DNA of 64,000 nucleotides from Strobilurus pachycystidiatus (Eukaryota; Basidiomycota; Agaricomycetes; Agaricales; Physalacriaceae). Every line of letters begins with the position of its first letter. Position 1 is the first letter of the stretch. Below, one piece after another: positions 55,351 to 64,000 of the stretch. The position numbers were made by a program, and so were the translations under genes. Below the pieces are notes generated by a model. It was not told the DNA's origin and searched no databases. It worked only from the letters and a program-made list of their open reading frames with translations. The stretch spans positions 1,426,001 through 1,490,000 of the forward strand of contig JAHLMK010000001.1 in assembly GCA_019915135.1 (NCBI GenBank). Direction: 5' to 3'.

Positions 55351-57658
55351 TCACTTGTCCCAAGCCGCCTTGTCGACCTTAGGATCCTTCCCATCTCCAA
55401 CCATAATCTTGCGACCAACGCTCGGGATGCCATCTTCAAGGACATAGAGAAATCCTGGACCAGGGGGATAGATCTTTCCATCTGGCGGTCCTGTTACTAA
55501 CAGCTCGTTGCCTTGAATCTTAGTACCGAGAGTGACTGAACGCGAGTTGGCATGAACAGCGTGTGTGACAAAGCCAAGATCCATGAGGACCACTAGAGGA
55601 CACGTTTCAAGCAGTTGTGGCGGTATAAACTTAGGGGAGCGCACCTTGAATGGTTCCACCCGACTTGACGAAGTCAACTTCCAGTTTGATTTGTTCCCCA
55701 AAGCCCATGATCTTCGGGACAGATTTGATGGCAGGTCGAAGCGCAGTCATGTATGGAGGACTCAACCACTCAACCCGATACTCCGTCCCATATTTGACCT
55801 CGCTTCTGTCCAGATTTGGGTTACTTCCAGCAATCATGATATCGCCCTTCGGTGTCAACGTCGCCACACTGTGGTACAATCTCGGAATATCGCTCGTCGG
55901 CATTCCAGCAGAGGTGAATCGATTTCCGACCTGCGCAGCGGGATCATAGAGCACTGGGGTAAAGACGGGGTTGTCCGCGTTCGACTGTCCGATCTGATCC
56001 TTCGTATTGCCGTACCCCGAAATGCCAGTCCCCGCACCATTGGCGATCAGGACTTGGCCGGTGGGAAGCAGGACAGCGTCGGGCATCAAACGTGCTTCGG
56101 GCATCTGTTCGACCTCCCAGCCTGTCGCAATTCCCTCATCGGAAAGTACCATTCGAGAACATTGAGCCGAGGCGGGCTCCTGCGAAGAAATGTCATACCC
56201 AGCACGATGATCATCAATCGTCGATCCGCCGCATATCAGAACCTCTGGAGTGTAGTCATTCTGTGGAGAAAGCGGGAGAAGGACGGCGGCGGCAGCCATG
56301 GGATAAGTGACGCGAACACCGTTAGGTAGCGCAGGAAGACGCTTTTCCTTGTTTGAGGTCCAATCATAGATCATGACATCGTTGTTGGCGGCAATGAAGA
56401 CGGTGCCATCGGGAAGGGAAATTGCGATGGGGAATAGATTCGAGTTTAGAGTTTCGCCTAAGAATGGGGAGTTGATGGGCATGCCATTGGAACCATGAAT
56501 TGATTTCGGTGGCCAGAACTCGTAGGTCGGATTGTTTGTTGTCGCGTTGTTCATCCATCCACCTTTCTTTGAGCCACCAATTATCATGGCACTGCCGTCA
56601 GATATACGAAGGACTGTGTTGTACCAGCGAGGGCTTGCCATACGAAGGTGTGAGTGATCCTCAAGCATGTCGCAATTTGTGGCAGACTCGGAGTCGCAGG
56701 GATGGAAGAGACGAACAGCCTGCATACCATTCTCGTCTCCAAAATCGGCAGCCGCTGTATGGTCCTCCACCACAGGGTTTCCACCGACGTTTATCAACGA
56801 GCCATTGCTGAGGAAAGTACCACCCGCACAAAAAGAGTTGGATTGCATATTGAGAGGTTTGACGGCATGTGTTTCGAGATCGTAGAGTGCAGCCCAAGCT
56901 GGGTGGTTGTTGATGTCGACTAGGTTGTGTTCGACTTTGTCAATAATGATGGCATGGGTATCGGAGATGACAGCGAGCTGCATGGCAGCAACGCCAGTCG
57001 AGCCTTTCTGAGTGAGAGTCCAGGAAGGAGATGAGGTAGACATTAGGTTCAGGAATGGCGTTTCAGCGGGAGGTGCAGTCAAAGGTGGCGGCCCAGCTGC
57101 GTTGGCGTCCTGATTGCGGTGAGAGCCTTGGGTGACGACCAGGGCGTCGAGATCGAGTTGCTTAAATTTGCGCGATTCTAGAGTAGCAGGAGTGTTCTTT
57201 ATCTTGAGGATGTGTTTTCCCATATCCAGACCATAGTACCAGAATACGCGCTGCTGTTGCTGAGCTGGCTCGCAATCCCGCCAAGTGTCAACCGTCTGCA
57301 CGTGCTTTCCATCGATGGAGACATCCGCAAGGCCATGGTCCAGGCCCCGGTTTGCGAACCACTCCACGCCTGTGCCAGTGAACGGAAATACGACAGCCGC
57401 GTCGGGATCGAGAGTAGTCATGATAGAACCACCAATGTAAGAGGGCGAGTGTGACTCGGACCATTGGCCTGTGTATTGAATGAGAGGTGAGGATGAACCG
57501 TAGCTTTTCGCTCCAGGCGGGACATAGTAGGGAGTGAACTTGGAGGGTTCTGTCGATCCAGGTGTAGTATGTCCATTCCAGGCTGAGTTTGTAGCGAACG
57601 AGGAGCCGGAGAATACAAGAAGAACAAGAGCGGCATATCCAAAAGAGCGGGAGGCCAT
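55351..57658 (-). CDS. copper radical oxidase (AA5_1, glyoxal-oxidase type) with extra N-terminal domain
   Basis: Two exons, 57658-55645 and 55592-55351, give 751 aa. A signal peptide is followed by a galactose-binding-like beta domain of about 150 residues (GQWSESHSPSYIGG, FPFTGTGVEWFANRG). The seven-bladed oxidase domain then begins near residue 200. Predicted copper/radical residues by spacing from P. chrysosporium glyoxal oxidase are Cys277 (SFCAGG), Tyr346 (RWYNT), Tyr595-His596 (PRLYHS) and His682 or His685 (VTHAVHAN). The enzyme is secreted and oxidises small aldehydes to acids, releasing H2O2 for peroxidases in lignocellulose decay. A near-intronless gene is unusual in this window. 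Confidence 0.92.
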
Positions 57659-58806
57659 GATGCGCGCGTATTGATTGTGCTGCGCCGAGCTAGTTCAACT
57701 TGACGGTTACGCTTTGAACGTGAGGACCGGGTTTCAAACTCCGACTGCTTTATGATCGAGTATAAGTTCCCGGGTTCGCTTTTCCAGAGTCAGTCGAGAT
57801 GCAGCTCGTCCTGGATTGGCCGTTCAGCAAGCCCGATGCACTGGGGCGAAACAAAGGGAACGTTGCGCAAACATCCCGAAGGCTCGACGCGCTTGTCATC
57901 TTCGGGCTGTTTACCTTCTGCGGAGAGATGGGTATCTGTATCATCGGCCGCTCTGTATCAATAGTCTCCGCCCGAAGATGTCCTCTCAAGGCCCTTTGTA
58001 TGTCCAACTCCCCCTCAGCTCGTGTATGTCTCTAACTCACGGGCTTATGTTACTGGGCCACGAAAGAATATGCGCCTAACGGACCAGTAATCCAGGATCC
58101 ATCACTTTCAATATTCTGCTTGTGATGCTTGGGGGGGTCGTCGCGCGCATAGGGCTCCGTCCGGCCTTGTCTCAGGATGGCTGTCACAAATCATCAAACA
58201 TCGTCCCCTTGACTTTCCCATGTCATCAGAACATTGTTGAATACATCGCCTCGTACCACCCCGATTCTTCTTGGATGATCATCTAGAAGTTCACTCAGAT
58301 ATCAAGATGGACAATATCGTCGCGGCATCCTTCGGCACAAAAGATGACCGCCCGAGCTCATCAAGAGGTCCCAGCAAATGCAACGCGTTCTGTGGTTACG
58401 TGCTCTCCAAGTTCTTGCTGTTCCCATCGATAGACCCTCGCAGTCATCGGCGGAGCAGCTACTCTCACATCGCACTGCATTGGCTCGCTTGTGGCACGAG
58501 AACATGATGGCGGAAACTAGCAAAATTTTAAAGTTCGTGCCGCTCAAAATGTTCCCAGATTTCACCACAAAATGGGGGTTGCTGACGTCTCCCTCATCTC
58601 CCTCTTACCATTGTCAGCGCGAGTTGTGCTCGTCTATGCGTACTCCCGACCTCTACTTCATCGCGGCTATGAAACAATCGACGAGCTGCACGCTCTTAGT
58701 ATGTCTTTATGTTGTGCTGTATGTGACTACTAGGTAGTCAAGCGGCGTCCTTTTCCTCATAGATATCCCATAACTCTCCCGAGCATTCAGTGCCACAACC
58801 ATCCAA
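57659..58806. other. 1.15-kb intergenic region with an unassigned coding-like stretch
   Basis: The left half is the promoter of the copper radical oxidase. Around 58355-58580 one plus-strand frame reads like protein (ELIKRSQQMQRVLWLRAL, LARLWHENMMAETSKILKF) but has no start or clear splice partners. I could not build a gene; it may be a relic. Confidence 0.35.
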
Positions 58807-59103
58807 ATGGCTTCGGCGGACAAGATCGATGGTGAGCCTCCTCGTCCATTACACCCTCATTTGAGCAGTTGTTCATTTCTTACTCGAGCCTGAAGCGCTC
58901 AATGCAGCGATCTTGAGCGGTCGTCTCCCTTTCCCCACAGATGTAGACACCGCCAGACTATGTATTTTGATTATGCATGTGGTGGGTGGGAGATAACTCT
59001 TTTCGTTGTCTATCCGCTAACAGTTCTCAAGCGCCTTCTAAACGAGGTCCACTACGGCGGTCAAACATTCGAGGAGGCCATCTCTGACACAGAGACCACC
59101 TGA
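58807..59103 (+). CDS. tentative small protein (64 aa)
   Basis: Three exons, 58807-58831, 58896-58985 and 59024-59103, are in phase with gtgagc and gtggga donors and gaag and acag acceptors. The product begins MASADKIDALNAAILSGRLP and ends HYGGQTFEEAISDTETT. It has an amphipathic N-terminal helix and no signal peptide. I do not recognise it. It lies tail to tail with GPI10 (130 bp between stops). Short size and a weak second donor keep confidence low. Confidence 0.35.
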
Positions 59104-59233
59104 TTGATGCACAACAATACCTCTGGACGCACGAAAAGACTAGTCATGTTCATATACCCAGTACAGCGTGTGGCTGTAGCACCCGCACGATGCCCATCTT
59201 CTTGGAAACCCCAATTTTGGAACACAACGGACA

Positions 59234-61162
59234 CTACAATTCCCATTTCCATACCCGGACGCCACCCTTGCGTAGATCACCATCACCTTCCCATGACCGT
59301 CCACCACGCCAAACCTCCTTATATCCCTTGTCGACCAACAACTCTTTGACACGTTCTTCCTCGAGCAGGGCTCCAAAGAATACGAGATGGCGGGGCCATT
59401 CGTGTACCCATGGGTAATCCCCTAAGCCATCCAGCTTGGGGGGCGCACCTGGGATAGAAGATGGACAAGGCGATACAGGGAAAGCTGGATTGACACTGGA
59501 CGGAAAACGCTGTAGTAGATACGCGTAAGGTGCCGCGAAGAAGACATCGGTCTGATCCCGATACGTTGATAGATTTTGTTTGCTAAAAATGTTGATGAAA
59601 AGTTTGCACTGCATCTATGTAATGGAATACGTACTGGAGAGGCGGTTCACAGCCTAATGCCCACATACCGCCTGCCGCCAGTTCTGGGCGATGAATGTAC
59701 GCATGACCTGGTGTCGAGTGGCATGGCATGAGAAAGCCGATGCTCCCCCCGCGCAACTCATTCGAAGGAATACTTCGGATGTACGAGAGCACAGTGATGG
59801 GTGCACTACAATACATTAGAACGATGAATAGAGCGATCGGGATGGGACTGATGAGTGCGTAGAAGTACTTCCGCCGAAGCGAATATGGTCGTAAGGGTTT
59901 CACCATTTGTTCCTTGCTATATTTCCCTGATGATAGGTCGACGAGGCTTTGCGCGGCGAGAACGTGCATCAGGGGTAGGGTAGGATGGATAAAACGCCAT
60001 TCTTTATGACCGATCACAGAGTAAACTCCGAGCGTCCAGATTATCGTTCTGGACAGGTTCTTTGTAGCGGGATCGGGACTGTTAAAGTTGTTCCAGAGCC
60101 CGAGCAGCACAAAAGGCAAGGAGGTGGCGCATAATATGGGCAGTGCCTGTGAGGCGTAGTAATGCCAAGGATTACCCCCGTAGAAGAGTGAGACGCCAGA
60201 AAGATTGATGATAAAAAAGTTAGCAGGCGCGAAGGTGATTCTCCCATAATAGAGGTAATCCAAGAGCACAGCGAGGCTCAACACGCAGGACCTGCAAGTG
60301 GCGTTGAGATGGAACAGTACGTCGAAAGGTCTTAACAAACTTGCCCGATCGTCACAGCGTCTACAATGAGGCTGAGGGCGGCCGCGCGATGTGCCCGTGA
60401 AGCCCAGAGAAGGTTTCCAAACAAAAAGATCCAGATGATGGCGCTGGTTGGACGGAAAATACAAGCTAATGCGGCACATGCCAAAGATTTCCGCACATCC
60501 CACCTGAAGAGTCATGGGGGTCGTGATTGATTGGTGGCTGAAATTTGAATACCTCGCATAAGCCCGAAAATCCCATGGAAAGTATGAGCAAGCAATGGTT
60601 GTTAGGCTCGTTTCAAAAGAGTTCGAGAACGATCGTGAGAGGGAAAGCGCGTGGAACGGAGAACTGAGGGATAGGAAGAACTGACAGTGATATAATCAGC
60701 CTCGGCGGAGGCGTGATGCTAGAAATGCTTACGGCGACTGGGACATATCGCGCCCCAATAACCCTCGATGTTAACTTGCACAGGAATACATCTGTACATG
60801 CGGCCCATACACCGTGGAGGACGCGGGGAGCGAGAATCTGGAGCCATAGCTGTTCTGAGATCGATGCAGGTTTTGACAGTTAATTGACCTACGACAAGCC
60901 AGTCACCCCAGAATCTGACAGAGTGCAGTCCAGAGACCTTCAAGATCCAGTATATGGGCACGTTCAGTGCAGGATAGATAATACTCCGAATCGGTAAGGG
61001 ATTCAGCCACTCCCAAGTTAGACTTCCGTAGCCGAAGACAAGGTGGTGGGCCGGTTCAAGAGCCTGGAAGTATTCATCTGGCTGGAAGAATGTCCGAGTG
61101 AGGACTGCAATAAGAACACGGAGAGCCAAGGCGGTGGCGACCTGCCTACCGACCGACACCAT
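59234..61162 (-). CDS. GPI10: GPI mannosyltransferase 3 (PIG-B/Gpi10)
   Basis: Starts MVSVGRQVATALALRVL, then the family signature RTFFQPDEYFQALEPAHHLVFGYGSLTWEW and RSIIYPAL in the first luminal loop. Later exons give LQILAPRVLHGVWAACTD, YFPWDFRAYARWDVRKSL and FRPTSAIIW, then FYGGNPWHYYASQALPIL and GHKEWRFIHPTLPLMHVL. The C-terminal part is RDQTDVFFAAPYAYL and EWPRHLVFFG. TAG is at 59236-59234. It is multi-pass and ER-resident (GT22 family) and adds the third mannose to the GPI anchor. One intron (60344-60292) uses a GC donor (gcaagt). The luminal D-E of PDEYF is the expected catalytic acid pair. Confidence 0.93.
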
Positions 61163-61303
61163 GACGGGAGTTCAAGTTCATGACGCGCCCAAAACGCGTC
61201 GACGTGGACCCGGGCGGCGGACTCCAAATTAGGGCCTCACCGATCACCGGCACACACTCTTTGCTTCGTTCTGTCATTCGCCCTGCATTCACAAAACCGC
61301 TCG

Positions 61304-64000
61304 ATGGATGCCATCCGTGTGCCCAAGGTCGGTTTGCACCCTCCGCCACACTCTCTTGGCTGAGCTCGCATCCAGGTCGAGAATGTTACGTGCACAAAGA
61401 ATGGATCCTCACTAAACGGAACTGTGCATCTGACCGCTCATCATCTTATATTCCAATACGACAGCGAAGAGGAGAAGGAGCTTTGGGTACAATGACCTCG
61501 TCTTGAGTATCGACTAGCGCTGAACACTTCGCAGGTTCCATACCCGCTTATCTCACTCGTTACACGACTCCCCCAGACACATCATGGACAAAGTCCGCTC
61601 ACCTTGCATTCAAGAACCTTCGAGACAATCTCCTTGCTGTTCACAAGAGACTCCGATGCATCCGATGTCTTCGAAAGCGTCAAAGAGTTGACTGTAGCAA
61701 GTGCGCCGACTTTCTCCTCTTCTTTGTCCTATGCTCACCCTGCTCAGCATCCGTTCAGAATTTATACGCTTTCTACTATTCACCCAAACCTCCATTACCA
61801 AGCGGCGGATGGAATATCTTCTCGCCGCGGGAAGAATTCGGTCGGATGGGCGTTGGAACACGAACAAAAGCATGGCGCTTCACGGATATCAATAAGGACT
61901 ATTCCGTGGGTAGCCTGTCTGTTCCCTTACGTGACTCGAATCGATGACCCTCAGGACCTCTAGTTCTGCCCCACATATCCTGCAAAGATGGTTGTACCCA
62001 CCAAGATCAGCGACACGACTCTGCAATATGCCTCCAAGTACAGGAGCAAGTGTAGGATCCCTGCACTGTCCTACTTGCATTGGTCGAACTATGTACGGGA
62101 CAACATCTAAGTTGGAAACCCTATAACTAAAGTTTACTTCTAGGGAAGCATAACGAGATCCTCTCAGCCCATGGTTGGCATTACGCAGAACCGATCCATA
62201 CAAGATGAAAAGCTCATTGAAGCTATATTCCAGTCGCACCACTCTCCTGAATTTCGCAGCTCCACTGGCCCCGTCTACGGTGCCACTGCTACGAATCTGA
62301 TCATAGACGCCCGTCCTACCGCAAACGCGGTGGCTAACACTGCTAAAGGTGCCGGCACTGAGAACATGGATCATTACAAGGAAGGAAGGAAAGTCTACCT
62401 TGGTATCGATAACATTCACACGATGCGCGAGTCTCTGGCAAGGGTCGTGGAAACCCTACGGGAGGCGGACATGATGCTAGCGAGCATCAACAACGATCTC
62501 TCAGACCAAGTAGCTGGTATCTCTGTCTTGGATAGACATGCTCTCCGGCGCTCTGGTTGGCTTCGCCATATCGTGGCAACACTGGAAGGGACCGTGCTTA
62601 TAACGCGTAATGTCCATGTCAACTCGTCTCATGTCCTCATTCACTGCTCCGACGGGTGGGACCGTACATCTCAGCTGTCCTCTCTCTCACAAATTTGCCT
62701 CGATCCATTCTACCGCACTATCCGCGGCTTCGAGATTCTGATAGAAAAGGACTGGCTTTCCTTTGGTCACAAATTCCTCGACCGGTGCGGACATCTGTCG
62801 TCCGACAAGTTCTTCGTGTCGACACCGGACAACGCTGGTGGCGGTGACGGCGCTGCACAGGCATTTTTGGCATCCGTCCAGAACAGATTCACCTCCAACA
62901 GCCATATCAAAGAAACTAGTCCGGTCTTCCACCAATTCTTAGAATCCATTCGACAAATTCAGCGTCAGTTCCCCGATCGCTTCCAGTTCAACGAGCGTTT
63001 CCTAAATCAGATGTACTATCATCTGTACTCGTGTCAATTTGGCACGTTCCTATTCAATAGCGAGCGGGAACGCCGTGTTGGGGACGGGACTGGCCCACCG
63101 CCTTCTGAGCGCACTGTCAGCGTCTGGGACTACTTCAATTCATCCGCGGAGATGGAGCTCAACACCAATGCCACATATGACCCTTCCTTGGATGACCCAT
63201 CCAATCGAACTGGTGATATGGGTGTGCTTGTACCGAATCCGAAGGATGTTCGATTCTGGAACGAACTGTATGGTCGGACGGATGAAGAAATGAATGGGAG
63301 GATTACAGCTGGACAAGTAGCGACACCAGAAGTCGTTGGGCCTGTTGAAGGCGCAGAAGATGACCCAGTTCCTGTCATCGAGAGGTCTGGGACGCCTTCG
63401 GCGATCCCGCTCCCTCCTTCTCCTTCCCGATCTCCCGCCCAATCCTTGGCACCGACACGTCCGAACACGCTGGCAGGTGCTACGATCCGTCGCAGCCCAT
63501 CCCCACATCTTCCTGCTCATTCCTCCGGTAGTCCGCTCGACACGGATGCGCGCCAACCGCCACCGGTCTCTCGGGATAGCTTCCGACCATTTGCCTCGTC
63601 AAGTTCGTCATTTTCCCTGAAACCAACTAGTCCACCACCGGCGGCCTCCTCCAGCCGACCGAATGTCGCTGCTCCAGAGTTTCTAGGAGGCGGCGTTCGC
63701 TCTGTGTGGGGAAAATTGTCCTCGAACGCATCAGCCGCTTTCTCTGTCGTACAAGAGGCGTATGTTGGGGTTGCTAAAGATTACCGGGGAAATGAGAAGA
63801 CGGAGGAGTTGCGTGGGAGGGATGATCTGAATGCATGGGGAGAACCTGTCACGGACATAGATGCGCCTTCGTCCTCCAAGTCCACCTCTCGCTTGCCTCC
63901 CAGGATGGAGACAGAGAATCCTTGGTCTATCCCAGAGAGCGGCTCGGTGCCACCCCCACTCTCGGCCTACGATAACCCGTGGGGCTCAGTCCGTGGCCCT
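61304..64000 (+). CDS. myotubularin-family phosphoinositide 3-phosphatase (5' part, runs off right edge)
   Basis: Begins MDAIRVPK at 61304. The PH-GRAM domain (GTVHLTAHHLIFQYDSEEEKELW, VPYPLISLVTRLPQTHHG) spans exons 2-4. The phosphatase domain follows with SGGWNIFSPREEFGRMG, FTDINKDY, FCPTYPAKMVVP, IPALSYLHWSNYGSITRSSQP and the catalytic Cx5R loop LIHCSDGWDRTSQLSSL, then DWLSFGHKFLDRCGH. From the exon start near 62143 the frame is open to 64000. The C-terminal region is Ser/Pro-rich after the catalytic domain. It dephosphorylates PI3P and PI(3,5)P2 on endosomes and vacuole (yeast Ymr1 relative). No stop is reached in the window. Confidence 0.93.

Noticed and set aside
55565..56329. 254-aa plus-strand ORF
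   Set aside because: Entirely antisense to the copper radical oxidase exon, whose motifs are unambiguous; a codon-bias shadow.

Overview
This is a 64-kb piece of nuclear DNA from a filamentous basidiomycete, most likely an Agaricomycete. Genes are dense on both strands and are split by many 45-60 nt GT-AG introns. The window also encodes families typical of that group: a class I hydrophobin, an AA5 copper radical oxidase and a CPL1-like secreted protein. No rRNA, convincing tRNA, CRISPR array or plasmid/phage feature is visible. Gene models were built by hand from reading frames, splice sites and family resemblance. No database search was possible.

Left part (1-11.6 kb). After the 3' end of an unknown gene come two tandem membrane-anchored DUF3445/heme-dependent oxidative N-demethylase (HODM)-like genes, a choline-monooxygenase-type Rieske oxygenase, a two-finger C2H2 regulator of Msn2/4 type and a monocarboxylate-type MFS transporter. 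Together they look like a small oxidative catabolic (possibly N-demethylating) cluster. A MITE with perfect 32-bp inverted repeats and an 8-bp target duplication sits in the shared promoter of HODM-B and the Rieske gene.

12.7-29.1 kb. Two paralogous calcium-binding (EF-hand) type II NADH dehydrogenases lie 9 kb apart in the same orientation. The left copy carries one 7-bp frameshifting insertion; the right copy is intact. Between them lie a SUV39/Clr4-type H3K9 methyltransferase, a 20-exon DAL5/TNA1-family anion transporter and the GATOR1 subunit NPR3. CLP1 (mRNA 3'-end processing) follows convergently.

29.4-40.8 kb. This stretch holds prenylcysteine oxidase, a Mep1/3-type ammonium transporter, a hydrophobin with a long Gly/Ser repeat, the CTF18 clamp loader, a DSS4/MSS4 Rab chaperone divergent from CTF18, and a basidiomycete gene of unknown function.

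42-64 kb. A nuclear-looking SAP-SAP-kinase protein is followed by an 802-bp foldback transposable element with a 9-bp target duplication, inserted directly upstream of NOC4 (ribosome biogenesis). Next come the CPL1-like secreted protein, a URI/Bud27-like protein, PNO1 (18S rRNA processing), the copper radical oxidase, a tentative 64-aa gene, the GPI10/PIG-B mannosyltransferase and the 5' part of a myotubularin phosphatase that runs off the right edge.

Most genes from CLP1 rightward are single-copy housekeeping genes. The accessory or unusual content is the 0.5-11.6 kb cluster, the NADH dehydrogenase pair, the hydrophobin and the two transposable elements.
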